A DNA stretch of 64,000 nt from Bacillus fonticola (GTDB lineage: Bacteria; Bacillota; Bacilli; Bacillales; JC228). Positions 24,900 to 34,959 of the stretch are shown one piece after another. Both the position numbers and the translations under genes were made by a program. Numbering within the stretch: the stretch's first letter is position 1; each line of letters starts with the position of its first letter. Under the pieces are notes generated by a model. The model was not told where the DNA came from. It ran no database searches and worked only from the letters and a program-made list of their open reading frames with translations. The DNA lies in NCBI RefSeq assembly GCF_012955605.1, contig NZ_CP052135.1, positions 2,988,711 to 3,052,710 on the forward strand, read 5' to 3'.

Positions 24900-25331
24900 A
24901 TGAACTACACCTTACTAATCCCAGTTGGCATCGTTTCGTTTTTATGTGGCCTTGGTGGTTACTTACTAGCGTTGTGGTTTGGTTGGGAGCAAACCATTAG
25001 TACCGGAGACTTGCGCGCTGTTTTCATCTGGGGAGGCTTGGCGTACTTACTAACCGCTGCCCCGCTCTATCTTGTTGCAATTAGAGCAGTAGCACGTCGC
25101 GTTTCTAGACTTACCTGGGCTTTGTACCCAATTTGCTGTATGGCGCTCTTTTTCATACCTAGTGCGTTTATCATGTTATTATTTGGCGGCAGCTTACGAT
25201 ACATTGTATCGCCTGAAGCTCAGCTTTTTTATGGGTTTTTCTTAACCTCTGGATTCGCATTCGGTGTTGGATACTGGTTAGTTGAAAACGTATCAGCTAT
25301 CAGAAATCTATTAATGAATAAAAAAAAATAG
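24900..25331 (+). CDS. Four-segment membrane protein of unknown function
   Basis: 143 residues with four hydrophobic segments (LLIPVGIVSFLCGLGGYLL, FIWGGLAYLLTAAPLYLVAI, LYPICCMALFFIPSAFIML, FYGFFLTSGFAFGVGYWLV). The layout resembles small multipass Bacillus proteins, but the family is not recognised. The start has GAGGGGAG upstream. Confidence 0.6.
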   Translation: MNYTLLIPVGIVSFLCGLGGYLLALWFGWEQTISTGDLRAVFIWGGLAYLLTAAPLYLVAIRAVARRVSRLTWALYPICCMALFFIPSAFIMLLFGGSLRYIVSPEAQLFYGFFLTSGFAFGVGYWLVENVSAIRNLLMNKKK

Positions 25332-25404
25332 TAGGGTTTATTTGCGTACTAGTATTCGGGGCACCGGTTTTCATATACTTCTTTCCGTTTATTTTAAGAT
25401 GGTG

Positions 25405-25545
25405 AAGAGGAGGCTCAGCTCGAGCCCGCGGAAAGCGTAGTGTATTTCCGGAGCGGTATGCAGGCACTATGAATTTGCATTACATCGAAGTATGAGATTA
25501 CTGTATAGTAAAAACAACAAAGGATACGAAAAGATCCTTCTAAAA
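25405..25545 (+). repeat. Partial MITE copy of the same family as 28312-28825
   Basis: Carries the GC-rich Bacillus intergenic repeat (GAGGCTC...CCCGCGGAAAGCG, GTGTATTTCCGGAGCGG) followed by ATGAGATTACTG and AACAACAAAGGATACGAAAA, which is the reverse complement of the left end of the complete element at 28312. The opposite end is missing, so it is a truncated copy between two genes. Confidence 0.75.
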
Positions 25546-25554
25546 AGTGGGTTC

Positions 25555-26346
25555 TTATAAAAATTGACTAGTACCTATCCTAGTAGAACTTTTCCCCTTA
25601 ACCTGCTTTAACGCTGCTACTAAAAGAAAGCTAACAATCACCAATAAGAGCCATGAACTCACCTTTCCTAGATGTACGAGACTCCAGCTATCTGCTTGGT
25701 TTGGATATTCCCAAGCCCCAAAGAACGTTGCGATATTTTCGGCAATCCATATAAAAAATCCGATGAGCACAAAAGAAAGTGTGAGTGGCATACGGTAACG
25801 AGTGCCACCAACCTCGTATGTGACCCATGATTGCCAAAAGATGATCATGACCAGTCCAGATAACCAAAAGCGGACGTCAATCCAATAATGGAGGGTGAAG
25901 AAATTCAAATAAACCGCAGCCGCAAGAGGGACAACTACCAAAAGCGGTGGCCACTTAATCAGTTCAACCTTCAACCTCCTCCACGCCTGGCAAAGGTAAC
26001 TCGCTACACTTGCGTACATGAATCCGCTATACAAAGGTACTCCAAAAATTTTGGAATATCCCTCCTCTGGATAAGACCAGGAGCCCATATGTACCTTAAA
26101 AAGCTCAAGAGCAAGTCCAATTAGGTGGAACAATGTAATCACCTTTAGTTCATCCCGTGTTTCAAGCCCAGAACGCACCATCCACCACTGCATCAGAAGG
26201 AAGATGATAAGCAGCCAGTCATACCGTGGTAGGAAGGGAAGTGGCATAATTTGTGTAAAAGCCAAAGAGGCAAAAATAACGACAGGAAACAAACATGATA
26301 GGGCCTGCTCAAAGCCGAATCGAACGAGTTGTTTTAGCGTTCTCAT
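25555..26346 (-). CDS. yoaT: DUF817 membrane protein (YoaT-like)
   Basis: 263 residues with about eight hydrophobic segments. The family pattern ELFKVHMGSWSYPEEGYSKI, GVPLYSGFMYASVASYLCQA and the late ENIATFFGAWEYPNQ is that of DUF817 proteins such as B. subtilis YoaT. Function unknown. The ATG at 26346 has GGAGG 8 nt upstream. It ends a same-strand cluster with yoaS and yozG homologues, the B. subtilis order yoaS-yozG-yoaT, here with one extra gene inserted. Confidence 0.85.
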   Translation of the reverse strand: MRTLKQLVRFGFEQALSCLFPVVIFASLAFTQIMPLPFLPRYDWLLIIFLLMQWWMVRSGLETRDELKVITLFHLIGLALELFKVHMGSWSYPEEGYSKIFGVPLYSGFMYASVASYLCQAWRRLKVELIKWPPLLVVVPLAAAVYLNFFTLHYWIDVRFWLSGLVMIIFWQSWVTYEVGGTRYRMPLTLSFVLIGFFIWIAENIATFFGAWEYPNQADSWSLVHLGKVSSWLLLVIVSFLLVAALKQVKGKSSTRIGTSQFL

Positions 26347-26400
26347 AATTTCTGCCTCCAAAGGTTTTTTTGAATATAGTCTAAGTGTAATAACACGGAA

Positions 26401-26982
26401 TTACATTTCAATCGGAACTATTGGATAAGGAACTTGGACCCTTTCAGTAGTGTCTTTATTTTGATAATCTTTTAATCTACCTTCAAAAACCAATTGAAAA
26501 TTTGCTGAATGAGGCAAGTCACTTGGTTCAATAAGAGAAAGATCTTTTTCAAAGTCAATGACGTGACTTTCCTTTAGGACAGATGCCACAAACTGAGAAC
26601 AGAAGAAAGCATTCTTTCTTTTTATCGGTTTTTTAAACGGTACACCAAATAGTCCTATAAAATTATAGCGATAATGTTCCTTTTCGACAGCTATTTGTAG
26701 AATATATTGATACATCTTTTTAAATTCATCATTTGTAATGGTTAAAAAGTATATGGAACAATTTGCCTCTCCAAATAAACCAGAATGAATATCTTCTCTA
26801 ACGAATCCTCCAATATAAGGGTTCTTGGCTGTTTTTCTACCAAAACTATATACCTCGGTTAATTCAGTATCAAAGGCAATTGAGGCATGATTATAGGGTT
26901 TTTTAGTATAGGACTTAATCAACCTTGTTAAAATCGTTCCTGTATCAGTTAAAAGGAGATAAATCTTTTTTTCCCCCACCAT
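26401..26982 (-). CDS. Permuted papain/NlpC-P60-like hydrolase
   Basis: 193 residues. The His-first, Cys-later order is visible as YNHASIAFD (about residue 30) and FFCSQFVASVL (about residue 130), the permuted papain-like arrangement of the YiiX/YebB/YycO group, which act as cysteine hydrolases on amide or acyl bonds. There is no signal peptide. GGGGAGG lies just before the ATG at 26982; a GTG one codon later is possible. It is placed between yozG and yoaT, where B. subtilis has no such gene. Confidence 0.75.
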   Translation of the reverse strand: MVGEKKIYLLLTDTGTILTRLIKSYTKKPYNHASIAFDTELTEVYSFGRKTAKNPYIGGFVREDIHSGLFGEANCSIYFLTITNDEFKKMYQYILQIAVEKEHYRYNFIGLFGVPFKKPIKRKNAFFCSQFVASVLKESHVIDFEKDLSLIEPSDLPHSANFQLVFEGRLKDYQNKDTTERVQVPYPIVPIEM

Positions 26983-27027
26983 GATCCTCCCCTTCATTCC
27001 TTTTCTGTGATTAATAAAGATAAAAAC

Positions 27028-27249
27028 TTAAGAAAAGGTGTCTTCGTTACTTTTGTATTCTAAAATATCTCCAGGCTGACATTCTAAAGCCTTACAAATC
27101 GCTTCTAAAGTTGATAATCGAATCGCTTTTGCCTTTCCGTTTTTCAATATAGAAAGGTTAGCCATTGTTATTCCAACCCTCTCGGAAAGTTCTGTTACGC
27201 TCATTTTCCTTTTAGCCAGCATCACATCAATATTGATTATAATCGCCAT
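27028..27249 (-). CDS. yozG: Cro/CI-type HTH regulator (YozG-like)
   Basis: About 73 residues consisting of one helix-turn-helix domain: MSVTELSERVGITMANLSIL then GKAKAIRLSTLEAICKALEC and PGDIL. This is the small XRE-type regulator that accompanies DUF2975 membrane proteins. It starts 11 bp after the yoaS-like gene, with GAGGTG before the ATG, so the two form a regulator/membrane-protein pair. Confidence 0.85.
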   Translation of the reverse strand: MAIIINIDVMLAKRKMSVTELSERVGITMANLSILKNGKAKAIRLSTLEAICKALECQPGDILEYKSNEDTFS

Positions 27250-27259
27250 TTTTTTCACC

Positions 27260-27742
27260 TCAGACCGTTAAATCATTTTCTGATTTTATATCAATCGCCT
27301 CTTTTAAAAGCCTTTGAAGAACAGCCGCAAAGACTGCAATCACCATTGAAGCAAAAATAATAACCAATCCGATTAGTATGATACCTGGAGCGTCATCTAC
27401 CTCCGCCATGAGATAGTAGAGTGGCATGCCTAACACAAACAAGCTACTGATGGTGATGGCACAGTTTTTTATGTTCTTTAAGGACTTTACGGATAATTCT
27501 GAGAATGCTTTGTTCCTGTCAATATAGCTTAAAAGTTTAAATGCTTGATACAGAGCAAAGTAAAAAGGTATCGCCGCTGCATACAAATCGATTAAAACGA
27601 GATATTTCATATAAGCATGACCCGGATACAACTCTGCTGCAAAATTCGCTATCTCAGGCACCACAAATATACACAAAGCAAGAACTGGGATTCCAATAAG
27701 AATAACGGCTACCTTTAAAAAAAGTGTTGTTCCTTGTTTCAC
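27260..27742 (-). CDS. yoaS: DUF2975 membrane protein (YoaS-like)
   Basis: 160 residues and four hydrophobic segments (FLKVAVILIGIPVLALCIFV, YLVLIDLYAAAIPFYFALYQ, AITISSLFVLGMPLYYLMA, IILIGLVIIFASMVIAVFAA). The layout and the downstream XRE regulator match DUF2975 proteins such as B. subtilis YoaS. The start is GTG at 27742, with GAGGTG 8 nt upstream. Probably the first gene of the yoaS-yozG transcript. Confidence 0.8.
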   Translation of the reverse strand: MKQGTTLFLKVAVILIGIPVLALCIFVVPEIANFAAELYPGHAYMKYLVLIDLYAAAIPFYFALYQAFKLLSYIDRNKAFSELSVKSLKNIKNCAITISSLFVLGMPLYYLMAEVDDAPGIILIGLVIIFASMVIAVFAAVLQRLLKEAIDIKSENDLTV

Positions 27743-27946
27743 AAAAAGCACCTCACCTATTCATTTTCAATTTGACTTTACCACAGAATTTATCGTTTCG
27801 CAATAAAATATTATTGATTACAATCACATTATTGTTGTTACGTAGGTGCCATCTTTGAATTTGGACAAAATAAAAAGCATTCTTCATTACTGGGAAATGC
27901 TCGATAACTTAAACTATTTAATTTATAACTAGTGCAACTAACCTGA

Positions 27947-27985
27947 TGTGTAATGCAAAATAGAAGTACAGAACTTTGCAGCGAA
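27947..27985 (+). repeat. Repeat shared with 19984-20020, probable IS end
   Basis: TGTAATGCAAAATAGAAGTAC followed by AGAACTTTGCAGCG closely matches TGTAGTGCAAAATAGAAGTAC and AGAGTTGTGCAACG near 19985. It stands about 140 bp before the istA remnant, where the left end of an IS21-type element would be. No gene is supported in 27743-28108. Confidence 0.5.
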
Positions 27986-28108
27986 TTTGTACAGAGTTCT
28001 ACATGAGATTCTCATGCAAATTAAAAAGGACTTGCTAGCCACCCAAGTCAACCTCTACTGTTAAAGTGCGAACTCAAAACAGGTGGAGGTTAGGAAGGAG
28101 TGCTAACA

Positions 28109-28306
28109 ATGTCCGATATCAATTGTATCAAACACTTACGAAATGAAAAAGGTCTGAGCATAGACAAAATCGCTACGACGCTCGGTATCAATTGGCGAAC
28201 TGCCAAGAAATACGCGGATGAAGATGTACTCTACGAATCAATTATCAAACCGCGTAAAGGAATGATGTACGAGGAACTGCGTAACTGGCACCGCTATTCC
28301 ACTTAA
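28109..28306 (+). pseudogene. 5' fragment of an IS21-family istA transposase
   Basis: 65 codons: MSDINCIKHLRNEKGLSIDK then IATTLGINWRTAKKYADED and IKPRKGMMYEE, the N-terminal helix-turn-helix of IS21 IstA proteins (full length about 400-500 residues). GGAAGGAG precedes the start. The frame is closed by the TAA in the target site of the MITE at 28312, and the rest of istA and istB are absent. Confidence 0.75.
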
Positions 28307-28311
28307 ATAAA

Positions 28312-28825
28312 GGCTCTTTTCGCATCCTTTGTTGTTTTTACTACACAGTAATCTCATGATGCGACATACAGCTGTGTTGATTTCCGCTCCAGGCGGACGC
28401 TTTCCGCGGGGCGGGCGGTGAGCCTCCTCGTCGCTTTGCTCCTGCGGGGTCTCACCTGTCCCGCTGATCCCGCTGGAGTCGCCGCCTTCCGCTCCAATCA
28501 ACGAACAAATGGCGAGTCAAAACTTCCCTTATTAAGTTTTAAGTTCAGTACTGGTGAGTCTTAAAATGCACTCACCATTTTCTTCGTGCGATATAAGTTC
28601 AAAACCAGCGGAGGAAATACACGTAGACTCCTGCGGAATAGCGGAGACGATGAGACCCCGCAGAGAGCGTACTTTGCGAACGAGGAGGCTCATCGCGGAG
28701 CCCGCGGAAAGCGAAGTGTATTTCCGGAGCGGTTTCATACTTCCATGATTTGCACTATGTCGCATCATTCAGCTACTATGTAATGAGATTCATTAAAAAA
28801 GCAACAATCTTTTTAGAAAACAGCC
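28312..28825. mobile_element. 514-bp MITE with ISL3-like ends and 8-bp target duplication
   Basis: Ends are GGCTCTTTTC and GAAAACAGCC (inverted, with one mismatch), extending to imperfect inverted repeats of about 60 bp (TTGTTG, ATCTCAT, ATGATGCGACATA on both sides). The element is bracketed by identical TAAATAAA octamers at 28304-28311 and 28826-28833. It contains two copies, in opposite orientation, of the GC-rich Bacillus intergenic repeat (about 28374-28502 and 28600-28735) and no transposase. GGCTCTT ends and 8-bp AT-rich duplications are typical of the ISL3 family. Confidence 0.85.
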
Positions 28826-28916
28826 TAAATAAACAACTGGTCTGTACTTTAACACGAAAAAAGAGGGAGCGCGAAAAAAGAGGGAGCGGTTTAGTAACGC
28901 CAAAAAACACCAAACC

Positions 28917-29012
28917 TCACCTAAAACAGAAACGGTGCAACAAATATTCTGCTAAAGCTATTGGGAATCCAAAATTAGCAATCAACCGTGGAATAGTTGG
29001 ATCATCCAGCAC
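28917..29012 (-). pseudogene. Short YvrJ-like remnant
   Basis: 31 codons on the minus strand, starting GTG with AGGGG upstream: LDDPTIPRLIANFGFPIALA then EYLLHRF. The NFGFPI...YLL core matches YvrJ-family small membrane proteins, which are usually about 45 residues. The C-terminal half appears to be lost. A functional microprotein cannot be excluded. Confidence 0.45.
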
Positions 29013-29102
29013 GTAATCCCCTGCTTATCTCATAAAAGGCCTCTCCTCTATTAGGAAAGACCTCTACTACTCTCATTTTACATTCTGATATTATCGTGGT
29101 TC

Positions 29103-31549
<2,447 letters not shown>

Positions 31550-31641
31550 GAGTGGAAGTAAATATTTTCTGAACATTTTGTATAATTTACAACACGAACG
31601 GATTTTGTTCCATCCAGGAAACATGGTGTTCCATCTGAATG

Positions 31642-31673
31642 AAAAAAAGAACGAGCCTTATCAGACTCGTTCT
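31642..31673 (-). terminator. Terminator overlapping the kinase stop codon
   Basis: On the minus strand AGAACGAG and CTCGTTCT pair around TCTGATAAGG, followed by seven T. The kinase stop TGA is in the loop. Confidence 0.85.
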
Positions 31674-32887
31674 TCAATCGGTAGCGTAATGGTGACTTCT
31701 GTTCCCCTCCCTAGCTGGCTATCAAACTGCATGGTCCCTCCATGGTTTTCAATAATACCAAAGCTGACAACAAGACCAAGCCCGGTTCCGCTCTCCTTTG
31801 TCGAGAAAAACTTCTTCCCTATTTTTTCAAGCTCTTCAGGTGAGATCCCTTTGCCCTCATCTTTAATGGTTATCGTTACTGAACAGTCCCTCTGCTTGAC
31901 AAAAAGGTAGATACACCCTTGTCCTGTTGTTGCTTCGATGGAGTTTTTTAGTAGATTAATAAACACTTGCTTTAGTTTATTTTCTTCGCAATGAACGAAA
32001 ATGTCTTTTCTCTTCACATCCTCTTCCATATGAATCGTTACATTGTGCATAATCGCTTGCGTGTTGACGATCGTAACTACATTTTTTAATAAGGGCAGCA
32101 ATGACTTAGATTCGAGTGCAAAATCTTTCGGTTTGGCCAGTAACAACAGCTCTTCGACAATATCATTCATCCGCTCAATTTCAGATAACATCACTTCTGT
32201 ATACTTTTTCACTAGACTTTCGTTACCATTTGATAGTTGGAGAAAGCCTTTGACGCTCGTCAGTGGGTTTCTTATTTCATGAGCAATCCCTGCCGCAATT
32301 TCCCCTAGAACAGACAACTGTTTAGAATGCTGCAATTCTCTCTGACTCTCCCTTTGTTCTGTTATATCACGTAAAACAAGGATAATGATTGACTCTTCAA
32401 ACAATTGAAGAGATCGCCCTTCTACCTCGACATAAATGTTTTGTTTGTCAGCGCGCTTTATGACTGTTTCTTGCGCGAAGGATGTTGGATGGACGAGTGA
32501 TGCCTGTTCCAGAACAGAGTACACCCATTCATATACAGGGTCATTATCTTTTTCAGCGCCCGTAACCCCCATGAGAGATGCAGCTGATTTGTTTATGTAT
32601 TGAATATGTCCTTTTTTTAGCGTCACAACCGGAGTTGGAAAACCCTCTATCAATTGGGAGAGTTCACGTTGAAAAGAAATCAATTGTTTTTTCAACTTTA
32701 GTCTTTGTCTTGAAAAAAAATAGTGATGAATACCCATAACCAATACCGTAAGAGAAAATAGAGTGGCCGTCTCCCAAATAACATTCGGGCTTAGTACGTA
32801 AAATAATGTAATGATAATGAGAAATCCTTCTACAGCCCACATTACTCGTGAGGGTACATAGTACTCCTTCATCTTGACTTGATCCAT
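31661..32887 (-). CDS. PAS-domain sensor histidine kinase (sporulation-kinase type)
   Basis: 408 residues: two N-terminal membrane segments (about 15-55), a PAS domain (about 75-180, ending LVLRDITEQRE), a HisKA dimerisation domain with phospho-acceptor His203 in GIAHEIRNPLTS, and an ATPase domain with N box NLLKNSIEAT, G1 DEGKGI and G2 GTGLGL. No response regulator is adjacent, so it is an orphan kinase, resembling the KinA-E group that feeds the Spo0F phosphorelay in Bacillus (inference). The start at 32887 has GGGGGA 6 nt upstream. Confidence 0.9.
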   Translation of the reverse strand: MDQVKMKEYYVPSRVMWAVEGFLIIITLFYVLSPNVIWETATLFSLTVLVMGIHHYFFSRQRLKLKKQLISFQRELSQLIEGFPTPVVTLKKGHIQYINKSAASLMGVTGAEKDNDPVYEWVYSVLEQASLVHPTSFAQETVIKRADKQNIYVEVEGRSLQLFEESIIILVLRDITEQRESQRELQHSKQLSVLGEIAAGIAHEIRNPLTSVKGFLQLSNGNESLVKKYTEVMLSEIERMNDIVEELLLLAKPKDFALESKSLLPLLKNVVTIVNTQAIMHNVTIHMEEDVKRKDIFVHCEENKLKQVFINLLKNSIEATTGQGCIYLFVKQRDCSVTITIKDEGKGISPEELEKIGKKFFSTKESGTGLGLVVSFGIIENHGGTMQFDSQLGRGTEVTITLPIEERV

Positions 32888-32940
32888 CCACAATCCCCCC
32901 ATATGACTTTTTACACATTATAAAATACCTATGTAAATGA

Positions 32941-32971
32941 AAAAAACCCAACTTCTTCAAAAGAAGTTAGG
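32941..32971 (-). terminator. Terminator after the first MpsC-like gene
   Basis: Minus strand ACCTAACTTCTT and AAGAAGTTGGGT pair and are followed by seven T. Confidence 0.8.
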
Positions 32972-33019
32972 TCATGTGCAACGTTAAGTTGCCAATTAGT
33001 ACATTTACCTACTTTTACA

Positions 33020-33700
33020 TTATTTCATTACAAAACCTATAAATGATCTGTCGTCCTTCATATTCCAATCCACAAAAATATCGAGGACATCCCGCTTAAA
33101 AATTTCTTTGAAGACGCTACTTTGGTGAAGATGGCGTTTTTCTAGTTCATCTTTTGTGTACCGCAACTCATCTATGAAGCCTTTTGCAATCAGTGCTTTT
33201 TCAATTGGGATGAAGATCCCTTCTCGTAAAACGATAACCGTATTTTGAGTGATCGGAGTTACCTTTGTAAGGTCCGGCTCCTTTTCCACTACAAAGCTGA
33301 TACGCGAGACTTCTTTCTCCAAAGCGCCAAGATCCCACGGTACTTGGATACCGGTCTGATTAATCTCATTCTCCAAGACGAATAAAAGCATCCCTGTATT
33401 ATCTGGGAAGTTCCAATCATGATAATACTCCGCCACTTCCACATCCAAAGTGACCTGGACAACTCCTGTTAACTCTTCTAACACTTGATGCATGACGACA
33501 TTTCGAGCATACCGCACCTGCTTCGTTTGGTCTTGCTCGAGCATCACTTCTTCCATTGGGGACAAAAACCCACGAATGTAAATAAACACGTATTTTCCAC
33601 TTAAGTTCGCTTGGCAAGATACAGGACCTCGCCCAAATTTTTTTCGAAGGATTTTACTCGTATAACTACTGAGGTGGGTTAGCTGACTTTGTAGCTCCAT
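33020..33700 (-). CDS. Tandem-domain DUF2294/MpsC-like protein 1
   Basis: About 226 residues formed by two copies of the DUF2294 (now MpsC) fold. The first half has RKKFGRGPVSCQANLSGKYV and the FLSPMEEVML strand; the second has NTVIVLREGIFIPIEKALI. B. subtilis YbcI is a single-domain relative found beside the bicarbonate-uptake DabAB/MpsAB genes. No such genes are here. The ATG at 33700 has GAGGGG upstream. It is similar in layout to the next gene, so the two are paralogues. Confidence 0.75.
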   Translation of the reverse strand: MELQSQLTHLSSYTSKILRKKFGRGPVSCQANLSGKYVFIYIRGFLSPMEEVMLEQDQTKQVRYARNVVMHQVLEELTGVVQVTLDVEVAEYYHDWNFPDNTGMLLFVLENEINQTGIQVPWDLGALEKEVSRISFVVEKEPDLTKVTPITQNTVIVLREGIFIPIEKALIAKGFIDELRYTKDELEKRHLHQSSVFKEIFKRDVLDIFVDWNMKDDRSFIGFVMK

Positions 33701-33957
33701 TATTCCCCTCTTTTCAAGCAATGAACAATGGTTCATGCCTTTAAAGCATCAACCAAATTCATTTTACCATTTTTTCATTCGGCAACCTACTGATTCTTTT
33801 CCGAATGGTCTGTCTTTTGGAATAGATGTATCTATAGTAGTTTGCCCATCCTCTCGTTAAGTAAACTTCGTACGTTTTTTTAAAACAGGTTGAACGGTCA
33901 AAAACACCAAAGCATGCATCGCTTTAATCGATTTGTAAACAGCAGTCCAACTTCCCA

Positions 33958-34656
33958 TTACTCTAAAAAAAAGAGCATATAACAAGCATCTTCTTGATAA
34001 TCCCACAAAATAAAAAACTCGCTCATCTGCTTTTTAAAAATCTTTTCAAAGTCCTGCCAATAGGAACGATACACTTGGTTTAATTCATAAGAACTTTCCA
34101 ATAGAATACTTAGGTATCCTCTTTTGTAGAGAGTGCGTTCAACAGGATGTAAAGTTCCCTTCATTTCAAGCACATAGAAAGAGGCATTCACCTTGGAAAG
34201 CGCCATCTTCTTAGGGACTTTATGATTCTCCATGCTGATCGCGGTGACTTTTTTTTGAAGGGGCTCTTCCATCAGTTGAATGGGAGGACGCTTGGACACG
34301 TTAGACTCACTCTTTACAAGCATGACTAGCCCGACATTTTGATCATAATTCCAATCAAAAAGGCATCGATCATACTCAACACCCACGACTTTCTTCACTT
34401 CCTGTTTAAATTGAACCAAAATATCTTCCATAATAATAGAACGGTAAGTAACCAGTTGTCCGAAATCACCGCTTTTACGCAACACGTGTTCAGACGGCGT
34501 TAAAAAATGCTGAATATACACATATACGTGACGATCATCCATCGTGGTGTAACACATTTTCGGTCCCTTACCGAACGATTTTTTCAGTAGCTTACTAAAT
34601 GAACTGCTCAAATAAGTAAGCCGCTCCTGTCGACCTAGTAATGTATTCATGTTCAT
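33958..34656 (-). CDS. Tandem-domain DUF2294/MpsC-like protein 2
   Basis: About 232 residues with the same two-domain layout as its neighbour: KKSFGKGPKMCYTTMDDRHV and HFLTPSEHVL in the first half, KVNASFYVLEMKGTLHPVER in the second. The start at 34656 has GGAGG 6 nt upstream. The two genes are on one strand but separated by about 260 bp, so they are duplicates with separate promoters rather than a tight operon. They lie directly upstream of an orphan sensor kinase. Confidence 0.75.
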   Translation of the reverse strand: MNMNTLLGRQERLTYLSSSFSKLLKKSFGKGPKMCYTTMDDRHVYVYIQHFLTPSEHVLRKSGDFGQLVTYRSIIMEDILVQFKQEVKKVVGVEYDRCLFDWNYDQNVGLVMLVKSESNVSKRPPIQLMEEPLQKKVTAISMENHKVPKKMALSKVNASFYVLEMKGTLHPVERTLYKRGYLSILLESSYELNQVYRSYWQDFEKIFKKQMSEFFILWDYQEDACYMLFFLE

Positions 34657-34687
34657 GTACATCCTCCACAAAAAATTCAGGGAAATC

Positions 34688-34724
34688 AAAAAGGCCTAAC
34701 CTCAAAATCAATTGAAGTTAGGCC
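34688..34724 (-). terminator. Hairpin with T tract
   Basis: GGCCTAAC and GTTAGGCC pair; on the minus strand the stem is followed by TTTTTG. It could end transcripts of the GrpB-GNAT gene. The arm GTTAGG recurs in the terminator at 32941. Confidence 0.65.
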
Positions 34725-34889
34725 ATGAATAGACACAGAAAAAAATTCCACTTCCTTCATTTACCACACTATATACTTATGAATATTGAAATTAATTCCC
34801 AAAGAATCCAGGACTAAAGCAACAGAATAAGTGACTGCTAGACACCTACCAGAAGAAATATTAGCACAACCATATGAAATTAGCAAATC

Positions 34890-34919
34890 GGGAACTGGTA
34901 CGCCCCGAATTTTGTCGAA
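34890..34919 (+). repeat. REP family A copy A6
   Basis: GGGAACTGGTACGCCCCGAA then TTTTGTCGAA: a full consensus match, 40 bp after the GrpB-GNAT stop codon and 27 kb from its RAYT gene, the most distant family A copy in the window. Confidence 0.9.
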
Positions 34920-34959
34920 CAGCCAGCATTTTAGCTTGTTTTTTAAATTGAATGGGTCC

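Noticed and set aside
28238..28783. Several small frames within the MITE
   Set aside because: They lie in the GC-rich non-coding repeat on both strands and have no start signals or family.
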